DNA of 54,441 nt from a virus: IMG/VR virus record IMGVR_UViG_3300025108_000063, positions 1 through 54,441 of that record, one strand, 5' to 3'. Shown here in pieces: positions 1 through 6,800 of the stretch. The first letter of the stretch is position 1. Each line of letters opens with the position of its first letter. The translations under genes and the position numbers were made by a program. The notes beneath the pieces are model-generated. The model ran no database searches. It worked only from the letters and a program-made list of their open reading frames with translations, and had not been told where the DNA came from.

Positions 1-1252
1 TTTTATTAACCATAAAATCTTCCATTGTTAATGAATTAAGAGAAACAATATCCCAATTTGATAAGGGCTTATCAAAATCGAAAGCACCATTAAACATTCC
101 TTTGAAATTATATACCTTACTCACATCCCAAGAACTAATATCTTGGTTAAAAGCTTGAGCTTGAAAAAACATTTGTTCCATTTTTGTCACCTTACTCACA
201 TCCCAATTACCTATTGGTTGATTAAATAAATCAGCACCCTGAAACATAGAAGTCATATTTCTTACATCACTTGTATCAAACACACTAACCGTACTATTAA
301 AAACTTTAGCATTACTAAACATACGAAACATAGTTCCTACATTAGATGTATCCCAAGTTGTAAAATCTTGATCGAAAGAAGAACAACTTGCAAACATATT
401 AGTCATATCTTCTACATTACTCACATCCCAACCCATCATAGAATTATTATTTAAAGATGTACAATTATTAAACATATGGCTCATAGAAGTTAATGTACTT
501 GTATCCATTCCACTAACATCACCATTAAAAGAAATACAACCATTAAAAATTCCATAAGCATTATTAGTTGCTGAAGTAAGGTCAAAATTTATATCGCTAT
601 TAAAACTTTCAGCATTAGCAAACATATATGTAAAATTTGTTATTGAAGAAGTATCCCAAGAACTCAAATCTGAATTAAAATCTGTAGCAGTTGTAAACAT
701 AAAAAATGCATTAGTTACATTGCTCATATCCCAATTAGATAAATCTCCAGTAAATTGTCTGCAGCCTTGAAACATAAATGAAGTATTAGTCAAATTACTA
801 ATATCCCAAAACTCTATATTTTGAATGGTAGTTAATTTACTACAACTCTGAAATGAAAGAGCAGCACTAGGAGATAAATTTATTAAATCCCTACAAACAG
901 GACCTCCAATAAAATCTTTACAATTAGTAAATTTACAGGTTTCAAAACTATACGTACCCCAACCTAATACTTCAATTATTTTTAATCTAGAAGTATTTAC
1001 TGCCTGAAAGTTCCATTTTGAACATTCTCCATCAATTATTACGTTGTAATCTGCACCAGTTGCGTAAGTATGAGTTCTATTTGCGTAAGTATTTGCTACA
1101 ACAGTTCCATCTCCCCAATCAATAGTTCCAGAATAAGTACCACTGCTTTCATAAGGCAAAGTAATTGATTGGTTGTTAGCACTTGTTCTCCATTTAGTTT
1201 CAAAACTAGAAGCTCCTGAAGTATTATACCAAAACGTATTTAAAAAATTCAT
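1..1252 (-). CDS. DUF285 (BspA-like) repeat adhesin, C-terminus cut by window edge
   Basis: The frame is open from an ATG at 1252 to the left edge, about 417 codons without a stop, so the C-terminus is missing. The first ~80 residues are beta-rich, with a PKD-like stretch (SGTIDWGDGT). After that come repeated units of ~25 residues of the form WDxSxVtnMxxMFxxaxxFNxDiSxWD, the hallmark of the DUF285/BspA-like repeat (PF03382). Eight or more units are visible, for example NWDMSNVTNAFFMF and SWDVSKVYNFKGMF. In bacteria this family makes surface leucine-rich-type solenoids. On a phage beside fibre genes it most likely forms a receptor-binding or host-adhesion part of the virion. It lies 8 bases downstream of the 310-residue fibre-like gene, on the same strand. 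The family call is strong; the role is inference. Confidence 0.85.
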   Translation of the reverse strand, partial: MNFLNTFWYNTSGASSFETKWRTSANNQSITLPYESSGTYSGTIDWGDGTVVANTYANRTHTYATGADYNVIIDGECSKWNFQAVNTSRLKIIEVLGWGTYSFETCKFTNCKDFIGGPVCRDLINLSPSAALSFQSCSKLTTIQNIEFWDISNLTNTSFMFQGCRQFTGDLSNWDMSNVTNAFFMFTTATDFNSDLSSWDTSSITNFTYMFANAESFNSDINFDLTSATNNAYGIFNGCISFNGDVSGMDTSTLTSMSHMFNNCTSLNNNSMMGWDVSNVEDMTNMFASCSSFDQDFTTWDTSNVGTMFRMFSNAKVFNSTVSVFDTSDVRNMTSMFQGADLFNQPIGNWDVSKVTKMEQMFFQAQAFNQDISSWDVSKVYNFKGMFNGAFDFDKPLSNWDIVSLNSLTMEDFMVNK

Positions 1253-1260
1253 ATTTTATT

Positions 1261-2193
1261 TTATATTAGACATATACAGTCGTTATATACCATACTTGCT
1301 TTTAGTCCTACCCCTTTATTTATGCTTCCTGTCTGCAGTATTCCTACTAATAGTTCATCTCCTACAGCAAAGTCTACACTTCCATTCGGTATTACTTGAG
1401 GTGATGCTGATACATTTGTTGTCTTTGTACCTGCATCTATCGTAGGATAATTAGTTCCTGTAAAAATACTAGTTCCATTTTTTGCAACTTCTAAAATAAT
1501 ATCTGCACCTGTTGGAGCTTGAGTAACTGAAAATCTAATTTCTGATACACAATTAAAAGCTCTAGTAAAAACAATAGTAAATTTTTTGTTTCCTGATGTT
1601 AAATCAGTGTCTTCATCGCTACAAGCAAAATCAAAATAATCAGAAGTAAATTCTAATCCACTGCCTGCAGAGTTTACTTTAACATTCTTTCCATTAGCAT
1701 TTGCTGCACCAAACCCTGGAGGACAACCATAACTATTTGGAGTGTCTGTTAACTCTATAAACTCAGTAACTCCTGTTGGTGGTGCTGTAGTAACAGAACC
1801 GTCAGCCATTAAATACTGTAGTGCTGTACCTCCTGTTTTTACAAAACTATTAAAAGACGCAACACCTGATGTTGCTGTAACACTACCTGCTGTTAATGTA
1901 ATAGCGCCACTAGCTAATGTTATATCTCCATCACTAGTATAATTGTTTTCTACATATAAATTGCCAAATATTTCAATCCCATCGTCAGTGGCATTTTGAT
2001 TCATTATACTATCAACTATACCTGTGCCTGCAGCATTCCACATAGTGATATCTTTAGGAGTTCCTGTACCAAATCCAGCGAACAAATCACTAGTACTTAT
2101 TTGTACGTTTTCTAATGCAGTATATCCGACTAGAAAATTTACGTCAGTTATTACTGTTTTGGTTTCGAATTGTGAAAATTTTAAATTTGCCAT
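1261..2193 (-). CDS. Putative tail fibre / virion surface protein
   Basis: This 310-residue protein begins MANLKFSQFETKTVITDVNF, the kind of N-terminus (FSQF...DVxFLVGY) I associate with fibre proteins of marine podoviruses that attach to the virion. The middle (~90-160) is a low-complexity Ser/Thr/Gly/Ala beta region typical of fibre shafts. The C-terminal ~120 residues look like a beta-sandwich (ILEVAKNGTSIFTGTNYPTI). There are no catalytic motifs, signal peptide or membrane segments. It sits between the 49-residue gene and the DUF285 adhesin, in the same minus-strand operon with very short gaps. Fibre or fibre-adaptor is the best reading, from composition and context rather than from a clear domain match. 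Confidence 0.65.
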   Translation of the reverse strand: MANLKFSQFETKTVITDVNFLVGYTALENVQISTSDLFAGFGTGTPKDITMWNAAGTGIVDSIMNQNATDDGIEIFGNLYVENNYTSDGDITLASGAITLTAGSVTATSGVASFNSFVKTGGTALQYLMADGSVTTAPPTGVTEFIELTDTPNSYGCPPGFGAANANGKNVKVNSAGSGLEFTSDYFDFACSDEDTDLTSGNKKFTIVFTRAFNCVSEIRFSVTQAPTGADIILEVAKNGTSIFTGTNYPTIDAGTKTTNVSASPQVIPNGSVDFAVGDELLVGILQTGSINKGVGLKASMVYNDCICLI

Positions 2194-2204
2194 TTTTTTA
2201 TTTA

Positions 2205-2354
2205 TTAGTTTTCAGGTAGCATTCTTGCATTAGCTCCACCTGTTTCTTGTATACAAAATTCATCAATCTCTGTAATGATGAAATCGGTTATAATAATTGG
2301 TTGTCTTTCTTCTAAAAACGGTATTCCGTTTGCTATTCCTATTCCTAGTGCCAT
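2205..2354 (-). CDS. Small conserved-looking late protein, 49 residues
   Basis: A short ORF of 49 codons starts MALGIGIANGIPF and ends ANARMLPEN. It fills the gap between the 103-residue basic gene (3 bases upstream) and the fibre gene (11 bases downstream), all on the same strand. The tight spacing and the absence of other coding sequence here support it as real. It has no recognisable domain, membrane segment or signal peptide. Its place in the fibre operon suggests a small virion or fibre-assembly role, but that is inference only. Confidence 0.6.
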   Translation of the reverse strand: MALGIGIANGIPFLEERQPIIITDFIITEIDEFCIQETGGANARMLPEN

Positions 2355-2357
2355 AAT

Positions 2358-2669
2358 TTATTTGCCTCCTGTGTTACCTTTATTTTTTCTTCCTTTACCT
2401 TTTTTACCTCTAGCTCTTCTATCTCCTGGAGTATTTGTTTTACTTCCTCGGTTTTTAGATGCCTTCTCCAATACTACCCTACCTTTTCTGTGAGAAACAT
2501 CAAGTCCATCATAGTTTCCGTAAGTTCCAAAACGCCTATTAGCTTTGTTATCAGCTACTCTTTGTTTTATTGATTTTTTCTTTTTATTATACTTGGCCTG
2601 ATAAGCTCGACGTTTTTTTCGTGCTTTAGGATTGTCCCTATAAAACTTAGCAGTTCTGCTTAATGCCAT
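2358..2669 (-). CDS. Strongly basic Lys/Arg/Gly-rich protein, 103 residues
   Basis: Lys and Arg make up more than a third of the residues. The N-terminal half is helical and basic (KFYRDNPKARKKRRAYQAKY). The C-terminal half ends in a disordered GRRARGKK/GRKNKG tail, with the motif NRGSKTNTPGDRRARG near residues 72-88. I recall similar small basic proteins from marine phage genomes, but their function is not known to me. Binding to packaged DNA or RNA is the natural guess. It is the first gene of the leftward fibre operon and starts only 11 bases from a -7 box at 2688-2695. Confidence 0.7.
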   Translation of the reverse strand: MALSRTAKFYRDNPKARKKRRAYQAKYNKKKKSIKQRVADNKANRRFGTYGNYDGLDVSHRKGRVVLEKASKNRGSKTNTPGDRRARGKKGKGRKNKGNTGGK

Positions 2670-2679
2670 AATAAAAGAT

Positions 2680-2695
2680 TATATTTGCAAAGATA
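2680..2695. promoter_or_regulatory. Back-to-back divergent Bacteroidota -7 elements
   Basis: TATATTTG (2680-2687, plus strand) is directly abutted by CAAAGATA (2688-2695), which reads TATCTTTG on the minus strand. Both fit TAnnTTTG. The plus copy would drive the gene starting at 2709 and the minus copy the operon starting at 2669. The -33 parts are poor on both sides, so activity may need a phage factor. With the two -7 boxes touching, only one polymerase could occupy the site at a time. Confidence 0.65.
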
Positions 2696-2708
2696 CAAAT
2701 TTAATTAA

Positions 2709-3176
2709 ATGAAAATTTTAAGAAAAGTAAAGAGAATTTACGAAAGATATGAGCCTAAAAATGATTATCTAAAATATTGGAAAGTTGTTAAGCAATGGGC
2801 TAAAGTTAAGTACGGTGTAGGTACAGCTGATATTGAAATGATGCTATTCCTATATAGTGAAGGATTGTTTACTCAAAAACAATTTGAAGAATATAATGAG
2901 ATTATGTCTTGGGATAGAAACAGATTCCACAATCTCAAAAAAGATAAATGGATTATTGTTTGGCGTAAACGCAAAGGACGTGAATCAACGTTGTACGAAC
3001 TGGGCTTTAGAGGTAAGCGCTTATGCGCTTCGATTTATAAAAAATTAAATATGGAGGAAACTGTCTCAGAAGATAGAAGACGAAATCCCATATTCGATCC
3101 GAAAGCAAACTACTCTCACAAAGTATATCGTAAGATAATAAAGAAAATGAATAAGGAAATTAAAAAGAAACTATAG
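2709..3176 (+). CDS. Winged-helix-like DNA-binding protein candidate
   Basis: This is a 155-residue basic protein, and the only plus-strand gene inside an otherwise minus-strand region. Residues ~40-110 (LFLYSEGLFTQKQFEEYNEI ... LKKDKWIIVWRKR ... STLYELGFRGKRLCASIYKKL) follow the helix-turn-helix plus beta-wing pattern of MarR-like regulators: a helix pair, then a 'recognition' helix, then the WIIVWRKRKGRESTLYEL hairpin. The C-terminus is a Lys-rich helix. Its stop overlaps the groES stop by 6 bases tail to tail. It could be the regulator of the divergent late promoter next to it. The fold assignment is by eye and the regulatory role is inference. Confidence 0.6.
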   Translation: MKILRKVKRIYERYEPKNDYLKYWKVVKQWAKVKYGVGTADIEMMLFLYSEGLFTQKQFEEYNEIMSWDRNRFHNLKKDKWIIVWRKRKGRESTLYELGFRGKRLCASIYKKLNMEETVSEDRRRNPIFDPKANYSHKVYRKIIKKMNKEIKKKL

Positions 3177-3428
3177 TACAACTACAATATCTCTTTCAGA
3201 TATAATTGTAACTACATCTTCTTCCAACATCATTTTATGACCTGCGTTTTTATCGTAATAAATAACATCATCTTTTGATACAACGGACACATCAGTCCCT
3301 GGAATAACTATTAATCCTTTTTTGTATCTTTGTAAGTTCGTGTCATCTGAAGTCAATAATATTCCTGACTGTGTTTTTTGTTGTTCTTTAATTTCTGTAA
3401 TTACAATGTACTTTCCTACTGCTTTCAT
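3171..3428 (-). CDS. groS: Co-chaperonin GroES
   Basis: At 85 residues this is slightly shorter than bacterial GroES (~95). It begins MKAVGKYIVITEIKEQQKTQSGILL, matching the first GroES strand and the mobile loop (SGILL corresponds to the GGIVL segment that docks on GroEL). It ends with DDVIYYDKNAGHKMMLEEDVVTIISERDIVVVL, matching the usual VLFxxxxGxxixxxGxxylvlxexDIlavl end. It would cap the phage GroEL to fold phage proteins, probably capsid or another large virion protein. It lies 2 bases downstream of groEL, so the order groEL-groES is the reverse of the usual bacterial operon. Confidence 0.93.
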   Translation of the reverse strand: MKAVGKYIVITEIKEQQKTQSGILLTSDDTNLQRYKKGLIVIPGTDVSVVSKDDVIYYDKNAGHKMMLEEDVVTIISERDIVVVL

Positions 3429-3430
3429 AA

Positions 3431-5002
3431 TTATTTTCGTTTCATTGTTACTATTGCGTTTGTACTTAGTATGGTTGTAGCTACACTTACTGCATTTTTT
3501 AGTGCATTCTTTGTAACTTTTGCAGGATCTATAACTCCCATCTTATACATGTCTCCAAATACTTTGTTTTTTACATCATATCCGTAATTATATGGAACTT
3601 TAGAGCAACTACACGTTTTATCTCTTATATTTCCTATATCTTCACCTGCATTTGCTAATATTTGACTAAATGGAGCTAATAATCCTAAATATAACACGTC
3701 ATTAGCGTGTCCATCCCTTAAATTCTCTGCACATCTTACAAGAGCCATGCCTCCTCCTGGTAAAATACCCTCTTCAATAGCCGATCTTACTGCACAAACA
3801 GCATCTTCTACCCTATCATACTTCTCTTTCTGCTCTACATCAGAGTTTCCTCCTACATATATTACACCTACAGCACCTGATAACAGAGCAATACGCTCCG
3901 TAATAAAGTCCCTTTCCTTCTTATCCTTGTTATTATCCTTCTGAACCTTCAATTCATCTATTCTAAGCTTAGCATCTTTACTACTTTTATCATCATTTAT
4001 AATAACAGTACTATCTTTACCTACTATAATCTTATCTGCATGACCCAAATCTTCCATTGTCAACATACCTATGTTGTCTCCCTGTGACTCACTAAAATAT
4101 TTCGCACCTATCGACAAAGCAATATCACTCATAAGCTCATTGGTCTTATATCCAAATGATGGTGGTATAATATTACAAAGCTTTAAATTATTCTGGATTA
4201 CATTGGCAGCTAATGTATTGGTTACATTCTGTGCGCAGTTACCGATAATCAGTAATTTCTTGTTCTGATTAATAATTGGTTTTAATATATTTTCAATCTG
4301 AAGAATATTAGTAATCTCCATATCAGTCATCAAAACACATACATCATCTAATATACATTCATCGTTTCTGTGATTATTGATAAATAACTTAGAACTATAT
4401 CCCCTGTCAATCTTAATTCCCTTTGTTATCTCATAATAAGTCTGGTCAGTTTTGCTATTCTCTACAGTAAGAACTCCATCTCTACCCAATTCCTTGTAAG
4501 CACTAGCAATCATTTTGCCTAAAACAGAATCATTGTTGGCAGATATAGTAGCTACATCACGCAAAGTTTTACCAGTTACCTTTTTAGAAGACTTACCTAA
4601 TGACTTTATTAATTCATCAGTAACATTATTTATATCTCGTATTAATTCAGTCGTATTAATATCAGGATTTTTTTCTATAACACGCATACCCTCCTTTACA
4701 ATAGCCTCCGTTAAAACTATCGCAGTAGTCGTTCCATCTCCTGCAGAAGTTGCAGTCCTCTCAGCAGCCTCCTTCATCATACGTATAGCTAAATTTTCTA
4801 CCGCATCTTCTAAATCTATAGACTTAGCAACCGTAACTCCATCTTTAGTTACCGTTATTCCATGTGTATGATTCTGTGATTCGATTAGTACAGTCTTACC
4901 GAGTGGCCCTAATGTACTTTTAACAGCTTTTGAAATTGTAGTTATGCCGTTTAATAATTTGTCTCTCCCTTCTTGGTCGAAGGATAATTCTTTTGGATTC
5001 AT
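3431..5002 (-). CDS. groL: Chaperonin GroEL (HSP60), phage-encoded
   Basis: The 523-residue length is close to bacterial GroEL (~545). ATP-site motifs are present: LGPLGKTVLI (31-40, for LGPKGRNV), the catalytic GDGTTTA (88-94), and ILPGGGMALVR (around 413) preceded by the D-AVxAxRxAIEEG segment that carries the hydrolytic Asp. The apical domain is more divergent, and the C-terminus ends TNAIVTMKRK, without the GGM tail of bacterial GroEL. It should form a ring that folds phage proteins with the neighbouring GroES. A good Bacteroidota promoter lies 25 bases upstream, and CGACATA-type repeats overlap and follow it, so expression is probably controlled. Divergence from host GroEL suggests a long history in phages. 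Confidence 0.96.
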   Translation of the reverse strand: MNPKELSFDQEGRDKLLNGITTISKAVKSTLGPLGKTVLIESQNHTHGITVTKDGVTVAKSIDLEDAVENLAIRMMKEAAERTATSAGDGTTTAIVLTEAIVKEGMRVIEKNPDINTTELIRDINNVTDELIKSLGKSSKKVTGKTLRDVATISANNDSVLGKMIASAYKELGRDGVLTVENSKTDQTYYEITKGIKIDRGYSSKLFINNHRNDECILDDVCVLMTDMEITNILQIENILKPIINQNKKLLIIGNCAQNVTNTLAANVIQNNLKLCNIIPPSFGYKTNELMSDIALSIGAKYFSESQGDNIGMLTMEDLGHADKIIVGKDSTVIINDDKSSKDAKLRIDELKVQKDNNKDKKERDFITERIALLSGAVGVIYVGGNSDVEQKEKYDRVEDAVCAVRSAIEEGILPGGGMALVRCAENLRDGHANDVLYLGLLAPFSQILANAGEDIGNIRDKTCSCSKVPYNYGYDVKNKVFGDMYKMGVIDPAKVTKNALKNAVSVATTILSTNAIVTMKRK

Positions 5003-5026
5003 ATTTAAGTTTAATTAGATTTAAGG

Positions 5027-5056
5027 CAAAGATACAAAAATAATGCCAATGACAAA
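5027..5056 (-). promoter_or_regulatory. Promoter of groEL-groES
   Basis: Read on the minus strand: TTTG (5056-5053), 18 bases, then TATCTTTG (5034-5027). This matches the Bacteroidota consensus TTTG/TAnnTTTG. The groEL start codon is 25 bases beyond the -7 box. One inverted copy of the CGACAT motif (5057-5063) touches the -33 element, suggesting a binding protein that controls this promoter. Confidence 0.75.
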
Positions 5057-5072
5057 ATGTCGATTTTATTTC

Positions 5073-5092
5073 TATATATATATATATATATA
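5073..5092. repeat. (TA)10 dinucleotide tract
   Basis: This is a pure alternating TA run of 20 bases inside a longer AT-only stretch (about 5064-5138). Alternating TA melts very easily, and tracts like this serve as unwinding elements at origins. It sits between one inverted CGACAT copy (5057-5063) and the direct CGACATA array (5139-5240). Confidence 0.8.
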
Positions 5093-5138
5093 ATTACTAC
5101 TATATCTTTTTTTATTTTCTATATAATTAGAATAAAAA

Positions 5139-5240
5139 CCGACATAATCGACATAAATAAAGTAAAGTATAATAAAATCAATAGTTTAGGTAAAAAAAAA
5201 TCGACATAAAACCGACATACCCTCGACATAAACCGACATA
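5139..5240. repeat. Iteron-like array of six (C/T)CGACATA repeats
   Basis: Six direct copies of YCGACATA start at 5139, 5148, 5201, 5212, 5223 and 5233. The last four are spaced 11, 11 and 10 bases, about one helical turn, so a protein would bind them all on one face. A seventh, inverted copy lies at 5057-5063. The same motif occurs again upstream of the primase (18295-18302 inverted; 18385-18391 direct). Together with the AT tract this looks like an origin or an operator cluster for a phage DNA-binding protein. Confidence 0.75.
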
Positions 5241-5244
5241 AAAA

Positions 5245-5269
5245 AGGGGCAAACATAAGTTTAACCCCT
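5245..5269 (-). terminator. Intrinsic terminator of the 5655-5307 operon
   Basis: AGGGG (5245-5249) pairs with CCCCT (5265-5269) around a 15-base loop. On the minus strand the hairpin is followed by TTTTTT. It lies 38 bases beyond the stop codon of the 68-residue gene, as expected for its terminator, and it shields the repeat array from transcription. Confidence 0.7.
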
Positions 5270-5306
5270 CTTTCTGAGAAACACAATCTAATTATTGGGA
5301 AGAAAG

Positions 5307-5513
5307 TTATTTATAAATACTAAAAAAATTCTTTTTAGCTTCAGCTAATTCAATTCCTTCTGCTATCATACTAATCTGCTTAGCACGATCTTTAGCTTTT
5401 TTAAAGCTAGCTAATTTTTTAATTCCTGTCGAGTAATAATCAAATCCTCCAGCAAGCTCATGCTTGTTTCGTTCTTGTAAATACTCTTTCATAATTGGTC
5501 TTTTACTCATCAT
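5307..5513 (-). CDS. Small hypothetical protein, 68 residues
   Basis: A basic, helical protein beginning MMSKRPIMKEYLQERNKHEL, with a Lys-rich middle (KKLASFKKAKDRAKQ). It has no membrane segment or known domain. It starts one base after the stop of the 46-residue gene and is followed by a clear terminator, so the two form a short operon. I do not recognise it; DNA or RNA binding is possible from its charge. Confidence 0.65.
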   Translation of the reverse strand: MMSKRPIMKEYLQERNKHELAGGFDYYSTGIKKLASFKKAKDRAKQISMIAEGIELAEAKKNFFSIYK

Positions 5514-5514
5514 A

Positions 5515-5655
5515 TTATTTCCATTTAAAATGTACGCTTATTATAACTAAATAAATTATAATCTCATTGAAATCATAATTTTCCTCAATGCCAAACCAAC
5601 TCCAACCAATCGCAAATCCAATAGGTATCCGATTATGTATTTCTATCTCTAGCAT
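5515..5655 (-). CDS. Small hydrophobic protein, 46 residues
   Basis: This short ORF is one base upstream of the 68-residue gene. It begins MLEIEIHNRIPIGFAIGWSW and contains two hydrophobic stretches: IPIGFAIGWSWFGI (~10-23) and EIIIYLVIISVHF (~31-43). That fits a tiny membrane-associated protein. I have seen similar IGxxIGWxxFxxx small proteins in marine phage genomes, without known function. A TATCTTTG -7 box lies 8 bases upstream. Confidence 0.6.
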   Translation of the reverse strand: MLEIEIHNRIPIGFAIGWSWFGIEENYDFNEIIIYLVIISVHFKWK

Positions 5656-5663
5656 TTAGAAAA

Positions 5664-5671
5664 CAAAGATA
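5664..5671 (-). promoter_or_regulatory. -7 element for the 5655-5307 operon
   Basis: CAAAGATA on the plus strand reads TATCTTTG on the minus strand, 8 bases upstream of the 46-residue gene. No clear TTTG is found at -33. The very short distance suggests a transcript with almost no 5' leader. Confidence 0.45.
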
Positions 5672-5755
5672 CAAAATTAATATTACTTATATAGAGGCTC
5701 TGGGTAATAATATAATATACGCAGCCAACCCCTGATCGAGAACCGTTTTATTTTT

Positions 5756-5862
5756 GATAGGGGGGGTGTGTTTTATTTTGATTTTTTTGCGTCAAATTTT
5801 TTTAGCTTTTTGCCTATCCCCTATCCCCTATCCTATCCCCTATCCCCTATCCTATCCCTTAT
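5756..5862. repeat. CTATCCCC tandem repeat with opposing G run
   Basis: Positions 5813-5862 are built from CCTAT and CCCCTAT blocks. A 19-base unit (CCTAT + CCCCTAT + CCCCTAT) occurs twice, followed by CCTAT and CCCTTAT. The minus strand therefore reads like telomeric GGGGATA repeats. GATAGGGG at 5756-5763, within a run of seven G, is the inverse complement, so the two arms can pair in single-stranded DNA or RNA. G-quadruplex formation is also possible. Confidence 0.75.
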
Positions 5863-6127
5863 ATTTTGTTTTTACGTAATACAAAACAAAGGTTTATTTA
5901 TGCCTTAATTTTATCAAATATCTAACTTTTTTAATACTAAAAAGATATATTTATTTATTGTTTTTTATTCAATTTTTACAATAGACAAAAAATATTTTTA
6001 AATTTTTTTTTGTGAATTCCAGGAGTCAATAATTTATCTAACTTATTGAAAATCAACATTTTAACTATTCAATTTTAAAAGCTCGTTTCAAAGATCTAAT
6101 TTTTTTTTACTTTTTTTTTATAATTTA

Positions 6128-6160
6128 TTTGTTTTATATAAATTTAATTCTATATATTTG
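6128..6160 (+). promoter_or_regulatory. Early promoter for the 159-residue gene
   Basis: TTTG (6128-6131), 21 bases, then TATATTTG (6153-6160), a good Bacteroidota promoter. The leader to the ATG at 6201 is ~35 bases and contains a small hairpin (TGGC 6164-6167 with GCCA 6174-6177). This is the first strong rightward promoter and may start the whole early region. Confidence 0.75.
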
Positions 6161-6200
6161 CAATGGCGATAATGCCAATTTAATTTAAATACATATAAAA

Positions 6201-6680
6201 ATGAAAAATTCAGTAAAAAGTAATTCAGTTAAAAAAGCAATTCAAACAAGCAAAAAAGTTGTAACACGCAAACCCTTAACAAAAGCGCAAAAAGAAGAAC
6301 GAAGAAAAAAGCGACTTGCAAACCCTCAAAGTAGCCATTTAGCATCTAATGTTTACAAGTTAGAGCAAATCGAATTTAGATTTAATGGCAAAGCTAATTT
6401 AATAGAAGCTAAAAGAAGACAAAACAAAGTTAGTTTAGTAAATTCAGGGTATGAAAATTTATCAGATTTGAAACTTGCAAATAAAGTAATTAACAAAATT
6501 GCAAAAGATAAAATTTTACTTGAAATGTCGCTTGAGGCCGTAAGAGTAAACAAAGACAAAAGCTATTCAGTTTTTTACTTTAATCAACTTGCACAAAAAA
6601 TCGTTAAACTTTTGGGCAAAGGTTTTGAAATTAATAAAGCGCTTGTTTTCATAGCTAATCAGAAAAAAGCTAATAAGTAA
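6201..6680 (+). CDS. Basic protein of unknown function, first early gene
   Basis: This 159-residue protein is strongly basic at its N-terminus (KAQKEERRKKRLANPQ around 43-58), with a helical C-terminal half (VINKIAKDKILLEMSLEAV, IVKLLGKGFEINKALVFIA). No domain is recognisable. Its codon use differs somewhat from its neighbours (more GC-ending codons such as gcg and ctt/ctc in runs). As the first gene behind the strong early promoter and just before the large structured RNA, it could be a nucleic-acid-binding early protein that acts on the host or on that RNA. This is speculation. Confidence 0.7.
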   Translation: MKNSVKSNSVKKAIQTSKKVVTRKPLTKAQKEERRKKRLANPQSSHLASNVYKLEQIEFRFNGKANLIEAKRRQNKVSLVNSGYENLSDLKLANKVINKIAKDKILLEMSLEAVRVNKDKSYSVFYFNQLAQKIVKLLGKGFEINKALVFIANQKKANK

Positions 6681-6695
6681 TATAAGCTAATTTAA

Positions 6696-6747
6696 GGGCG
6701 TTATTTGTGTGAAATAGCACAAAGTTAAACTTCGATGTTTAACGCCC
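6696..6747 (+). ncRNA. Compact three-way-junction RNA fold
   Basis: GGGCG (6696-6700) pairs with CGCCC (6743-6747) and encloses two more stems: TTTGTG/CACAAA (6704-6709 with 6718-6723) and GTTAAAC/GTTTAAC (6724-6730 with 6737-6743). All arms are perfect; only base 6743 is shared between two stems. It starts 15 bases after the stop of the 159-residue gene. It lacks a T tract, so it is not a standard terminator; it may be a processing or stabilising 3' structure. Confidence 0.5.
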
Positions 6748-6753
6748 ACAAAA

Positions 6754-6769
6754 AGCCTAAAAATAGGCT
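6754..6769 (-). terminator. Minus-strand intrinsic terminator-like hairpin
   Basis: AGCCTA (6754-6759), AAAA loop, TAGGCT (6764-6769). On the minus strand the hairpin is followed by TTTTT, as in a rho-independent terminator, but no minus-strand gene ends here. It may stop antisense transcription through the RNA region. Confidence 0.45.
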
Positions 6770-6800
6770 AAAATAAACGTTCTTACTTACATTAAAAAAA

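Larger units (their letters stand above)
5656..6200. other. Gene-free leader region before the early genes
   Basis: There is no convincing ORF in these 545 bases. From left to right it holds a minus-strand -7 box, a G7 run and a C-rich CTATCCCC repeat (5756-5862), then ~260 bases of very AT-rich DNA with long T runs, and finally the promoter of the first rightward gene. Its position between the leftward and rightward transcription units suits an origin or early control region. Confidence 0.6.
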
